Below are positions 9,341 to 18,500 of a DNA stretch of 64,000 nucleotides, in pieces (position 1 is the first letter of the stretch; each line of letters begins with the position of its first letter). Both the position numbers and the translations under genes were made by a program. Source of the stretch: Hymenobacter sp. BT559 (GTDB lineage Bacteria; Bacteroidota; Bacteroidia; Cytophagales; Hymenobacteraceae); the NCBI RefSeq assembly GCF_017571525.1, contig NZ_JAGETY010000009.1, positions 124,001-188,000 on the forward strand, given 5' to 3'. The notes under the pieces are model-generated. The model ran no database searches and was not told the DNA's origin. It worked only from the letters and a program-made list of their open reading frames with translations.

Positions 9341-9437
9341 CATTGCGCGCGCAGCGAAGCAATCGCACCAGAACCATCCGGATGAACGCGCCGGCTGCCG
9401 GTCGTTCGGGTGCGATTGCTTCGCTGCGCGCGCAATG
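9341..9437. repeat. REP-like perfect inverted repeat, 28-bp arms
   Basis: The arm at 9341-9368 is the exact reverse complement of 9410-9437, with a 41-base loop. The arm contains GCAGCGAAGCAATCGC. Relatives of this element lie at 40528-40614, 63069-63110 and, as a fragment, near 34690. It lies upstream of the glucosidase and just past the SDR stop, and it could act as a terminator for the SDR. Confidence 0.75.
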
Positions 9438-9453
9438 ATAACCCTAGCGGGGC

Positions 9454-10269
9454 CTAGCCGCCGGCCGCGAAGCCGGGATACAGGGTCATGCCGCCGTCCA
9501 TAAAAATGGTTTGGCCGGTAATATAGTCGGCCTCGTCAGAAGCTAGCCAGGCGGCGAGCTGGCCGATGTCGTCGGGCTCACCCACGCGGGCATACGGGAT
9601 GAGTTTGAGCAGGCTGGCCTCGGCCTCGGGCGTATCCCAGGCGGCGGTGTTGATGTGGGTTTTGATAGCGCCCGGCCCGATGCTGTTCACCCGGATTTTG
9701 TGCGGAGCCAGCTCCTGAGCGCTGCTTTTCATGAGCTGCATAATGCCGCCTTTGCTGGTGGCGTAGTTGACGTGCCCGGCCCACGGAATGACTTCGTGCA
9801 CGCTGCTCATGCAGATTATTTTACCCAGTGCCTTGCTCACATCGGGCTGCATGCCACGCTTGATAAACGTGCGGGCCGCCTCGCGCACGCACAAGAACTG
9901 GCCGGTCAGGTTCACATCGATAACCTTCTGCCACTGCTCCAGGGTCATGTCTACCAGCGCTGCATCCACCTGAATACCCGCATTCGACACGACAATGTGC
10001 AAGCCGCCAAGGCGTTCGATGGCCTGCTGAAACATGGCCTGCACCTGGTCTTCCTTGCTTACATCGGCCTGCACGGCAAAGGCGGTGCCCCCGGCATCGG
10101 TAATGGTTTTGACGGTGGCATTGGCACCGTCGGCGTCGTGGCCGTAGTTGACGGCCACGGCCGCGCCGTGGGCACCCAGCGCCACCGCCACGGCCGCGCC
10201 AATACCTGAGCTAGCCCCCGTAACGAGGGCAAATTGCCCGGCCAAGCGGGCAGAAGTGGAAGTAGGCAT
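9454..10269 (-). CDS. SDR-family oxidoreductase (glucose 1-dehydrogenase-like)
   Basis: This is a classical short-chain dehydrogenase of 271 residues. The nucleotide-binding motif TGASSGIG is near residue 18, the NAG motif near 95, a catalytic Ser lies in ICMSSVHE, and the YATSK Tyr/Lys pair is near 168. The MSSVHEVIPWAGHVNYATSKGG stretch is typical of bacterial glucose 1-dehydrogenase-like SDRs, but substrate assignment within SDRs is unreliable. A short Thr/Ser-rich N-terminus precedes the Rossmann fold. It is followed by a large hairpin repeat. Confidence 0.88.
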   Translation of the reverse strand: MPTSTSARLAGQFALVTGASSGIGAAVAVALGAHGAAVAVNYGHDADGANATVKTITDAGGTAFAVQADVSKEDQVQAMFQQAIERLGGLHIVVSNAGIQVDAALVDMTLEQWQKVIDVNLTGQFLCVREAARTFIKRGMQPDVSKALGKIICMSSVHEVIPWAGHVNYATSKGGIMQLMKSSAQELAPHKIRVNSIGPGAIKTHINTAAWDTPEAEASLLKLIPYARVGEPDDIGQLAAWLASDEADYITGQTIFMDGGMTLYPGFAAGG

Positions 10270-10410
10270 AGATACTGCTTGCGAAAGAAAAAGCCTCTGC
10301 CGGCCAGCCGTCGGCCGGGGGCTGCGAGGGTAGACGAGGTTTCACGAGTTGAGGTTTTCTTTCTCAAGGGCATTTTTACCTCCTCATCGCCGCTTCACCC
10401 TACCGTTGGC

Positions 10411-10444
10411 TTTGCAGCTCTTGGCCGGGCTAGCGGTATCTTTA
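10411..10444 (+). promoter_or_regulatory. Putative Bacteroidota promoter
   Basis: TTTG at 10411-10414 and TATCTTTA at 10437-10444, 22 bases apart, resemble the -33/-7 elements (one mismatch in the -7 box). It would give a leader of about 40 bases to the small exported protein at 10494. Confidence 0.4.
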
Positions 10445-10493
10445 AGGTATGTGCTGGCAGTGCGCTGCTAGCTAGGCTTTTCCGTTTCTACTT

Positions 10494-10868
10494 ATGCGCT
10501 CCTTCCTTTTTTGGCTTGTATTGCTAACGGCTACGCTGAGCCGTGCCAGCCTGCACGCCCAGGCCCTACCCGAGGTGGTCGTGCTCGGGCACGCGGGCAA
10601 GCATACCGGCGTGCTGCGCCAGCTGCACCTGACGCCCGCGCAGGTAGCCCGCATCAACACCCTCATCGACGAAAACAAAGCCCTGCACAAGCAGCGCCTC
10701 ACCCGCCGCCCCGATGAAACCGAGCACGCGCGCCGCCAGGCCGAAGAAGCCGACTTCGAAACCAAGATTCAGGCCGTGCTCTCGCCCGAGCAGCGCGACA
10801 AGTACCAGGAGCTGCGCGGCCTCAAGCCCAGCCGCCCCCTGCCCGAGATGCGCGTGCCGGGGCAGTAG
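10494..10868 (+). CDS. Small periplasmic protein, Spy/LTxxQ-like
   Basis: A 124-residue protein with a signal peptide (MRSFLFWLVLLTA, cleavage near Ala-Gln at 23-24). The rest is a charged, mostly helical sequence containing LTPAQVARIN and LSPEQRDKYQELR, which are LTxxQ-like motifs of the Spy/CpxP periplasmic chaperone group. The resemblance is by motif only. It precedes a perfect hairpin and is convergent with a LytTR regulator gene. Confidence 0.7.
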   Translation: MRSFLFWLVLLTATLSRASLHAQALPEVVVLGHAGKHTGVLRQLHLTPAQVARINTLIDENKALHKQRLTRRPDETEHARRQAEEADFETKIQAVLSPEQRDKYQELRGLKPSRPLPEMRVPGQ

Positions 10869-10873
10869 GATGA

Positions 10874-10938
10874 AGTGAGCAGTTAACAGTGAGTAGTGAA
10901 CAGTTCTATTGTTCACTACTCACTGTTAACTGCTCACT
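10874..10938. repeat. Perfect 28-bp hairpin between convergent genes
   Basis: The arm 10874-10901 (begins AGTGAGCAGTTAACAGTGAG) is exactly complementary to 10911-10938 with a 9-base loop. It starts 5 bases after one stop codon and ends 3 bases before the other. It is AT-richer than its surroundings and looks like a mobile REP/MITE-type hairpin used as a two-way terminator. Confidence 0.75.
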
Positions 10939-10941
10939 ACC

Positions 10942-11688
10942 TCACGTCCAGCGGTTTAAGAACTGGCTGAAGGCTTCTTTATATTGCTCGCCTACCGGGA
11001 TAGTCTCGTTACCGATTTGCACGGTGAGGCGGCGCACGGCCTCGATTTTATCGAGCGCCACGATAAACGAGCGGTGAATGCGCAGAAAGCGCCGGGCGGG
11101 CAGCTTTTCTTCCATGGCCCGCAAGCTCATGAGCGAGAGCAGGGCGCGCGGCGTGCTCTTGAGGTGCACCTTCACGTAGTCTTTCAGCCCCTCCACATAA
11201 AGTATATCGCTAAGAGCCACGCGCACAAGCTGATACTCTACCTTCAGAAAAATATGCTCCTCCTCGGGAGCCGGCACGGGCGGGGTGGCCGCCTCAGCAC
11301 TGGCGTGGGTTAGCTCGGCATAGGTGCGGGCCTTGTTGGCAGCCCTGAGAAACTCCTCGTAGTTGAAGGGCTTCACCAGGTAGTCGAGCGCATCGACTTT
11401 GTAGCCGTCCAGCGCATACTGCGGGAAGGCGGTGGTGAAGATGATGCGCGGGGGCGCGGCCTGCTGGCCCAGCACCCGGGCCAGCTCCAGGCCCGTCAGC
11501 TCCTGCATCTGGATATCAACGAAGGCCACGTCGACCTTTTCGGCCAGCTCGTGCAGGCCTTTGAGGGCTTCGACGCCGCTGCCGTAGCGGCCCATCAGCT
11601 TGAGAAAAGGAGTTTGCTCGATGAAGGTGCAGAGCAGGGCTAGCGCCAGGGGCTCGTCGTCGATGGCAATGCAGGTAACAGGAGTCAT
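10942..11688 (-). CDS. LytTR response regulator
   Basis: The frame opens at 11730, but the ATG at 11688 (MTPVTCIAIDDEPLAL) begins just before the receiver acidic pair. The phospho-Asp is in VDVAFVDIQMQE, and the Thr/Lys positions are present (FTTAFPQYALDG, YLVKPF). The LytTR domain contains DILYVEGLKDYVKVHL and FLRIHRSFIVALDKI. It lies 62 bases downstream of the sensor kinase gene on the same strand and forms the second LytS/LytTR pair in the window. Confidence 0.92.
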   Translation of the reverse strand: MTPVTCIAIDDEPLALALLCTFIEQTPFLKLMGRYGSGVEALKGLHELAEKVDVAFVDIQMQELTGLELARVLGQQAAPPRIIFTTAFPQYALDGYKVDALDYLVKPFNYEEFLRAANKARTYAELTHASAEAATPPVPAPEEEHIFLKVEYQLVRVALSDILYVEGLKDYVKVHLKSTPRALLSLMSLRAMEEKLPARRFLRIHRSFIVALDKIEAVRRLTVQIGNETIPVGEQYKEAFSQFLNRWT

Positions 11689-11750
11689 GGCTTGCAAGAT
11701 GCGGTGAATGGCTGGCGTAGTGTTTCCCACGCAAAGCGTGCGCGGGTGGC

Positions 11751-12866
11751 CTAGCCCGAAACGGAGGTACCCGAAATAAGGATTTTCAGTTTTACCTCAA
11801 ACTCGTTGGCGGGCGTTTTGGGCGTCACCTGCAACGAGTAGCGGCCGGGATACAGCAGGTCGAGGCGGCGCTGGGTATTGGTGAGGCCGATGCCGTTGGA
11901 GCCAGCCAGGTCGGTGCCGGCGGTCGGCAGCAGGGTATTGCGCACGTCTATTTCGAGCTGCTGGGCAGTGGGCTGGCGCAGGCCGATGTAGATGCAACTA
12001 GGGGCGGTGGCCGCTACGCCGTGCTTGAAGGCATTTTCCACAAACGGCAGCAGTATCATGGGTGCGATGAGCACCTCGCGCACCGGCTCGGGGTGCTCGA
12101 AGGTGACCTGCACGCGGTCGGTGAGGCGCAGCTGCATGAGGGTGATGTAGTCCTGAATAAACGCCACCTCCTGGCTAAGCTGGGCGTGGCCCGAGGCCGT
12201 GTCGTAGAGCACGTAGCGCATCATGCGCGAGAGGCGGTGCAGCGCGGCGCGGGCCCGCTCGCCGTCTATGAGCGTGAGCGAGTAGATGTTGTTGAGGGTG
12301 TTAAAGAAGAAATGCGGGTTGATTTGGGCTTTGAGCAGGCTCAGTTCGGCCTCGGTGCGCTGCTGGTCGAGGCGCTCGCGGAGGCGGGCTTCCTGCTGCC
12401 AGTGCTGCACCACCGTGATGGCGGTGCCAATGCCCAGCACCAGCAGCGTAATGAGCAGCCCCACCAAATCGAAGCGGCTGCCGCGCGGGTGCGGCGCCGC
12501 CGCCGGCCCCGCCCGGCGCTCGGCCTGCTCGGCGGCATGAAACGCTTGGTGCATCAGGTCGGAGAGGTGCAGGGTCGAGTCGATTACGCGGCTTAGCAGC
12601 AGGATGCCGGCCACGGTGGCCGCCAGCGCCAGCACAAACCAGCTGGTGCGGCCCCGTAGCAGCAGGCGCGGCACGCTCACCCGCGTGGTTGCATAAAAAG
12701 CGCTTATCCAGAGCGCTAGCAGCGCCCCCTGCCGCACCCAGTACTGCACGGGCAGTACCACCCGGCCCTGCATGGGCTGCAGGATGAGCAGCGCCAGGGC
12801 CAGCAGCCCCCACGCCAGCACGTGAATCAGCGGCGTGAGAGACCGCCGGAAAGAGAAAGCAGACAT
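11751..12866 (-). CDS. LytS/YehU-type sensor histidine kinase
   Basis: A 371-residue kinase starting at the ATG at 12866, 21 bases after a clear -7 element on this strand; the upstream GC-rich extension is unlikely to be translated. Four hydrophobic helices occupy residues 10-175. A coiled coil leads into INPHFFFNTLNNIYSL (phospho-acceptor His), an N-box FVENAFKHG and a G-box GIGLTNTQRRL. It is paired with the LytTR regulator downstream. It is divergent from the 7TMR fusion gene and shares its short intergenic region, so the two could be co-regulated. Confidence 0.92.
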   Translation of the reverse strand: MSAFSFRRSLTPLIHVLAWGLLALALLILQPMQGRVVLPVQYWVRQGALLALWISAFYATTRVSVPRLLLRGRTSWFVLALAATVAGILLLSRVIDSTLHLSDLMHQAFHAAEQAERRAGPAAAPHPRGSRFDLVGLLITLLVLGIGTAITVVQHWQQEARLRERLDQQRTEAELSLLKAQINPHFFFNTLNNIYSLTLIDGERARAALHRLSRMMRYVLYDTASGHAQLSQEVAFIQDYITLMQLRLTDRVQVTFEHPEPVREVLIAPMILLPFVENAFKHGVAATAPSCIYIGLRQPTAQQLEIDVRNTLLPTAGTDLAGSNGIGLTNTQRRLDLLYPGRYSLQVTPKTPANEFEVKLKILISGTSVSG

Positions 12867-12887
12867 GGTAACTGAAATGAAGCAAGC

Positions 12888-12895
12888 CAAAAGTA
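12888..12895 (-). promoter_or_regulatory. -7 element of the kinase/regulator operon
   Basis: On the minus strand this reads TACTTTTG, a match to TAnnTTTG, placed about 21 bases upstream of the kinase ATG. It implies a leader of roughly 15 bases and no room for an extended Shine-Dalgarno region. Confidence 0.5.
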
Positions 12896-12943
12896 GCCCG
12901 CCCCTGCGCCCGCCCGCCCCTGCACCCGACCATCGGGCCGATT

Positions 12944-15100
12944 GTGCCGACTGCGCTCCCACTTTCCCCGTTCAGCAAGTCATCATTTTTGTACTACTTT
13001 TACTACCCTGCTTCCTTGTGCGCTTTTCTCCCACCCAATCGCACTTCGCTCTTGTTACTTTTCCACCTTTCGTTTGGCTGGCTGGCCCGCTGGGGCAGCC
13101 GCTGCTTGCCCGGCCATAGCCGGGCGGCCTGGGCGCAGCTGCTGGCAGGCTTGCTCCTGCTGCTTGGGCTGGCGCGCCCGGCCGCTGCCACCCCCGAGGA
13201 TATTCTGGTAGCTAGCCCCGCCCACCCCGCCCAGTTTGTCGAAGACCGCTACTACAGCGTGTTTGAGGACCCTAGCGGCCGCCTGCCCATCAGCCAAGTG
13301 AGCAGCCCGGCGTACGCCAGCCGCTTTGCCACGCTGGCCGGTACCCCGCTGCCCCCCAATATTCAGCACCCACGCAGCATATACTGGCTGCGCTTTACAG
13401 TGCGGGCCGATGAAGGGCCGGCCAGCGACTGGTACCTGGAGCTCTACGACTCGCACATTGGGGCGGCTACCCTGTTCCGGCCGCTGGGCAATGCCATTCC
13501 CAACCAGGCCCAAGCCTACGATAGCGTGCTGACGGGGGCCAACTATCCGTTTGCTACCCGCCCGCTGCCCTACAAGAACTTCCTGTTTGACCTGCCCCTG
13601 CGCCACGGCCGGCCCGTGACGTACTATCTGCGCCTGCACTCCGACTCGCCCACCAGCTTCCGGGCCATGCTGCACAGCGGCCCCGGCCTGCTACCCGAGA
13701 TGAGCCTGCAGTACTGGCTGCTGGGCGGCTTCTACGGCATATTATTCATCATGCTGGTTTACAACCTTTTCCTGTATTTCTTCTTGCAGGAAAAGTCGTA
13801 TCTCTATTACGTATTCTACGTGCTGAGCGGGGCGCTGCTGTTTTTGTCGGAAGACGGGCTAGGGTTCCAATACCTGTGGCCGGGCAGCGCGGCCGTCAAT
13901 CACCTCATTGCGGTGGCCGCACCGGTGCTGCTGCTGCTCACCTTTGCGCAGTACGCCCGCTCTTTTCTCGATAGCGCGGCCCGCCTGCCTCACCTCGACC
14001 GCACTATTCACTGGGTGGTGTCGCTGAGCGGGGCGCTGCTGGTACTCGATGCGGCAGTTATTCACTCGGGCTTTAGCTTCTGGCTTTACTTGCTGCCCTA
14101 TGGGTTGCTGTACTACGCGGCTTGGCAGGCCTACCGGGGCGGACTGCGGGCGGCGCGCTACTTGCTGCTGGCTCAGGCGCTGGTGGCTGGCAGCCTGGGC
14201 TTTCTCATCAGCCGCAAGCTGGGCATTGAGTTTTACAACAATGCCTACACTGTCTACAGCCTCAACGTGGCCTTTGTGGTGGAGGTAGCCGTGCTCAGCT
14301 ATGCCCTGGCCGACAAGATAAAGAGCCTGATGGACACCACCTTGCTGACGCAGCGCCGCCTGCTTAAGCAGCTACGCAAGCGCCATCAGGCCCAGGACCA
14401 GCTGGTGGAGCAGCTGCGCGAAAACCAGGCGCTCAAAGACCAGCTCAACACCGAGCTGGAGGCCCTCGTGGCCCAGCGTACCGACGAGCTGCGGCAGCAG
14501 AATGAAACCATCGCGGCTCAAAACCGCGAGCTGCTCGAAACCAATAGTCTGCTAGCCCTGCAGTCGGCCGCCATCGAGCAGCTCAACCACGACCTGAGCC
14601 GCGACCTGCAAGACCAGAAGGAAGCCCGGCTGCAAGCCCGCGAGTTCGACTTTGGTGAGTTCAGCCAGCTTTATCCCGATAAGGACGCCTGCCTGCGCTA
14701 CCTCGCCGACCTCAAGTGGCAGCACGGCTACCGCTGCCGCAAGTGCAACCACGAAAAGAGCTGCGAGGCCCGCGAGCCGTTTGCCCGCCGCTGCACCCGG
14801 TGCCGCTACGTCGAGTCGGCTACTACGGGTACCCTGCTCCAAAAGTGCAAGTTCCCCATTGTGAAAGCGCTGTATGCGGTGTTCTTGCTTCATGCACACC
14901 GGGGCCGCTACGCCCCGGCCGAGCTGGCTAGGGTGCTGGAGCTGCGCCCAGCCACAAGTTGGGCTTTCGCCCAGAAAGTGCTCGCGGCGCTGGAACGCCG
15001 CCGCCAGGCCCCCGACTACGAGGAAGGAGAATCGTGGACGCATGTGCTGTTCGACGACACGGCCAACGCCGACATGGAAACGCTGCTCGAAACGGCCTAA
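12944..15100 (+). CDS. 7TMR-DISM receptor-like protein fused to an IS1595-type transposase zinc ribbon
   Basis: The start is uncertain: GTG at 12944 opens the frame, and later in-frame TTG codons (13016, 13052) are equally possible. Using 12944 numbering, a hydrophobic export segment lies near 65-82. A beta-rich DISMED2-like extracellular domain (about 88-230) contains YWLRFTV. Seven hydrophobic helices (about 245-465) begin GGFYGILFIMLVYNLFLYF. A long coiled coil follows (about 475-580). Last comes a four-Cys zinc ribbon (C598/C601, C617/C620) with ATTGTLLQKCKFP and a helix-turn-helix-like tail, as in the N-terminus of IS1595-family transposases. The catalytic transposase domain is absent. 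The frame is unbroken across the junction. It may carry signals from the membrane directly to nucleic acid; this is inference. Confidence 0.8.
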   Translation: MPTALPLSPFSKSSFLYYFYYPASLCAFLPPNRTSLLLLFHLSFGWLARWGSRCLPGHSRAAWAQLLAGLLLLLGLARPAAATPEDILVASPAHPAQFVEDRYYSVFEDPSGRLPISQVSSPAYASRFATLAGTPLPPNIQHPRSIYWLRFTVRADEGPASDWYLELYDSHIGAATLFRPLGNAIPNQAQAYDSVLTGANYPFATRPLPYKNFLFDLPLRHGRPVTYYLRLHSDSPTSFRAMLHSGPGLLPEMSLQYWLLGGFYGILFIMLVYNLFLYFFLQEKSYLYYVFYVLSGALLFLSEDGLGFQYLWPGSAAVNHLIAVAAPVLLLLTFAQYARSFLDSAARLPHLDRTIHWVVSLSGALLVLDAAVIHSGFSFWLYLLPYGLLYYAAWQAYRGGLRAARYLLLAQALVAGSLGFLISRKLGIEFYNNAYTVYSLNVAFVVEVAVLSYALADKIKSLMDTTLLTQRRLLKQLRKRHQAQDQLVEQLRENQALKDQLNTELEALVAQRTDELRQQNETIAAQNRELLETNSLLALQSAAIEQLNHDLSRDLQDQKEARLQAREFDFGEFSQLYPDKDACLRYLADLKWQHGYRCRKCNHEKSCEAREPFARRCTRCRYVESATTGTLLQKCKFPIVKALYAVFLLHAHRGRYAPAELARVLELRPATSWAFAQKVLAALERRRQAPDYEEGESWTHVLFDDTANADMETLLETA

Positions 15101-15340
15101 GCCGAGCCGGCGCCGGAAGCAGCCGCTGGCTAAAAACTGCTGTGAAATCACAGCGACCATTTTTCTAAAAAAAATCGGTTTTTGCGCGTTGTTTTTTAGC
15201 CCGGCCTGCTTTGCACACGAAACGGGGCTTATGACTTTCAAACCTTCGCCAGCCCACTTTTCACGTGTGCCTTAGGTGTAATTGAGGGTAGTGTCAAAGT
15301 GACAAAAGGGCCATTTTGCGCTATTTTGAAGGGAATAGGC

Positions 15341-15373
15341 TTGTTTCTTTACAAAACACTTCTGCTACTTTTG
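15341..15373 (+). promoter_or_regulatory. Bacteroidota promoter of the susCD operon
   Basis: TTG at 15341-15343 and TACTTTTG at 15366-15373, 22 bases apart, match the -33 and -7 (TAnnTTTG) elements. It is the best promoter upstream of the SusC start at 15560. Confidence 0.55.
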
Positions 15374-15438
15374 GCTGGTAGACGCGGTTGCTAAACTTAC
15401 TTTTTAGAGGCTACTCTCAGTAGTTCTTCTTCGCTACC

Positions 15439-15468
15439 GCAATCGTTGCCAGCTCCGCAACCGATTGC
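15439..15468 (+). promoter_or_regulatory. Possible tandem LacI-type operators in the susC leader
   Basis: GCAATCGTTGC (15439-15449) and GCAACCGATTGC (15457-15468) are adjacent near-palindromes with GCAA/TTGC arms, the usual arms of LacI-family operators. They lie about 60-90 bases after the predicted transcription start, where a bound repressor could block elongation. The LacI gene at 34737 is a candidate partner, but nothing in the sequence proves this. Confidence 0.25.
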
Positions 15469-15559
15469 AGTCCTTTTGTGCTGAAACGTTGGCCTCCCAT
15501 CGCTAGCCTGGCTAGCCGGCCTGTTTTTATTTCCTTTCCCACCCTTTTTTATTCACAGT

Positions 15560-18500
15560 ATGAAGCGAAAGCTTTACCTAGCCCCGTCTTTTCGACATAC
15601 GGCAATACTGCTGGCCTGTGGGCTGCCAGTAGCCGCGGGGGCCACTACTCCACACCTGCTTCCTACATCGGCGTTGCACGTCTTAGTCGATGTGCCGGTG
15701 ACAGGCCGGGTAGTAGGGCCCGATGGCAAACCGCTACCCGGCGTAACGGTATTGGTGCGTGGCACTACCGTAGGGGGCACGACCGATGCGGATGGCCGCT
15801 TCGCACTCCGCGCCCCGGAGGGTAGCACGCTGCTGTTCAGCTTCATTGGCTACATCGGCCAGCCGGTAGTAGTGACAAGCGCCAACGCCTCGAATGTGAG
15901 CGTGACGATGCGTGAAGACACGCAGAAGCTCAATGAGGTAGTAGTAGTGGGCTATGGCACCCAGGAACGCGGCAGCGTAACGGGCGCCATCTCGTCGGTA
16001 AACGGCGCGGAGCTAGCCAAGCAGCCCGTGCCCGATGTGACGCAGGCGCTGCAAGGCAAAGTAGCCGGTGTAACGATTACCTCTAATGGCGGCACGCCTG
16101 GTGGCTCTGCCGGTAGCTCGGTGCGTGTTCGCGGGATAACCTCGGCCGGCAATAACAACCCCCTCTACGTTATTGATGGCTTTCCGATTGGCTCGTCTGA
16201 CTCTGGCAACGAGCTGCAAGGCATCAGCCCCGACGATATCGAAACCATTGACATCCTGAAAGATGCATCAGCTACCGCCATTTACGGTGTGCGCGCTGCC
16301 AACGGGGTAGTATTGATTACGACCAAGCACGGCAAGGCTGGCCAATCGAATGTCAATGTTAACGCCTATAATGGTGTTCAATCGGTAGCCCGTCGCCTGA
16401 ATCTGTTGAACGCGCAGGAATATGCGGTAATCAACAATGAAAGCCGCATAGCCGCTGGCAAGCCCATAGTAGTAGACCGCCTGCGCGACCCGGCATCGCT
16501 AGGTACTGGCACCGACTGGCAGGACCTGGTATTCCGCCGCGCTCGGATTCAGAACTATTCGCTAGGGGTGAATGGGGGCAGCGACAAGGCTAGCTACGCC
16601 TTGTCAGCCTCTTACTTCCAGCAAGACGGTATCATTATCGGTACCAATTTCGAGCGCTATACGCTGCGCGCCAACGGCGAAGTCAAGCTGGGCCGCCTGC
16701 TAAAGGTGGGCAACAACATTCAGCTCACGCACCTCTCTGACCGTCAAGTAACTACCAACAGCGGCGAATACGGCACTATTCAGCAGCTTATCCGCATTCC
16801 GGCCATTATCCAGCCTTACCGCTCAGATGGGTATTGGTATGAGCCTACCGGCAGCACCGATAACTTCATTGAGGAGAACCCCCTGGCCAGCGCTCAGCGC
16901 AACGACCAGCGCTACGTGCAAAACCGGATACTCACCACCTTCTACGCTGAGCTGGAGCCGCTGAAAGGCTTGCGCTTCCGCACCAACGTGGGGGCTGACC
17001 TGCTTTTCAGCACCTTCAACTCCTTCGCGCCGTCCGCCCCGCCGTTTCCCGGCGTTACGTCGCGCTATGCCACGGCAGGTGCCTCGGCTACTTCGTCGTA
17101 TGTTCCCAGCTACCTGATTGAGAACACGGCAACGTACGATAAGCTCATTGCCGATAAGCACCAGGTAACCTTCCTGCTCGGTCAGTCGGCCCAGGAGTTC
17201 AACTACAGCAACGTAGAGGCTTACCGCACCGGCTACCTGCGCAACGACCTGCGGGTAATCAATGCCGGACCCATTAACACGTTGCTGGCCAACGCTGGCA
17301 CTATCAACTCACCGCAGCACCTGGCCAGCTACTTCGGCCGCCTCAACTATGAGTTTGCCGGCAAGTACCTATTCTCGGCCATAGCCCGCTACGACGGCTC
17401 ATCCGTATTCCCTCCCGGCGAGAAGTTCGGCTTCTTCCCTGGCGCTTCGGTAGGCTGGCGCATCTCAGAAGAGCCTTTCCTGAAAGGCAACCGCGCTATC
17501 AGCAACCTGAAGCTGCGCGCCGGCTACGGCCGGGTGGGCAACCCTCTGAATGCTGGTCGCTTTGCTTATCTGTACTCGATTAACTTCGGCATCACGTATC
17601 CGTTCGGACCTGAGCCACAGACCATCAACACAGGTGGTGCCCCCACGCGCCTGTCTAACCCCCTGCTGCGCTGGGAGAATAACAACCAGGCCAACGTTGG
17701 TATCGACCTGGGCTTCCTGGACAATCGCATTGAGGCCTCAATTGACTTCTACAACCGCAACTCGCCCAACCTGATTGCGCCGGTACCGGTATCGTACGCC
17801 TCGGGCACCTACGAGAGCGTGAACACTAACGCGGCCTCGGCTTACAACCGCGGTATCGACTTCTCGCTGACGACCCGCAACTTCATTGGCTCGAATGGCG
17901 GTTTCAGCTGGACGACCTCGGTTACGCTGTCGGCCTTCAAAACCAAGCTTGAGTCGCTAGGTGCTGGCGTGCCTTACAACGGTGGCAACACCCTAGCCGG
18001 CGACCCCATCGTGCGCTACGCCGCGGGCCAGCCCTTCGGCTCCTTCTACGGCTATGTAGCCGACGGCCTGTTCCAGACGGCTGACGAGGTAGCCAAGGCT
18101 CCCAAGCAGGAAAACGGCACGGCTCCCGGCGACATCCGCTTTAAGGACCTGAACGGCGATGGCATGATTACGGCAGCCGACAAAACGTTCATTGGCAAGC
18201 CTAACCCCAACTTCACGTTTGGCATCACCAACACGTTCAACTACAAAGGCTTCGATTTCAGCTTCTTCATCAACGGCTCGCAGGGCAACCAGATTTACAA
18301 CCAGAACCGCTACCTGCTTGAGAGTGCGCTCTATGGTAGCTTCAGCGGCGGTACCATTACGCTCAACCGCTGGACCGGTCCCGGCACCAGCAACGATGTG
18401 CCCCGCGCTATCGACTCGGACCCTAACCGCAACCTGCGCGTGTCGAGCCACTTTGTGGAAGACGGCTCGTTTGTGCGCCTCAAAAACGTGACGCTGGGCT

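Larger units (their letters stand above)
15101..15559. other. 459-base gene-free region upstream of the polysaccharide locus
   Basis: It contains no convincing ORF. It holds a poly-A stretch at about 15165-15176, a promoter near 15341-15373 and two GCAA/TTGC palindromes at 15439-15468. It is AT-richer than the flanking genes, as expected for a regulatory region with a long leader of about 180 bases before susC. Confidence 0.6.

Noticed and set aside
12301..12978. 225-codon minus-strand frame upstream of and overlapping the second kinase
   Set aside because: Ala/Gly/Arg-rich out-of-frame reading of the kinase gene; the true kinase frame has its own promoter element and transmembrane helices.
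14640..15100. A simple IS1595 insertion remnant at the end of the 7TMR gene
   Set aside because: No terminal inverted repeats or target duplication seen, and the coiled coil runs in frame into the zinc ribbon; a fusion is the better reading, although an old insertion cannot be fully excluded.
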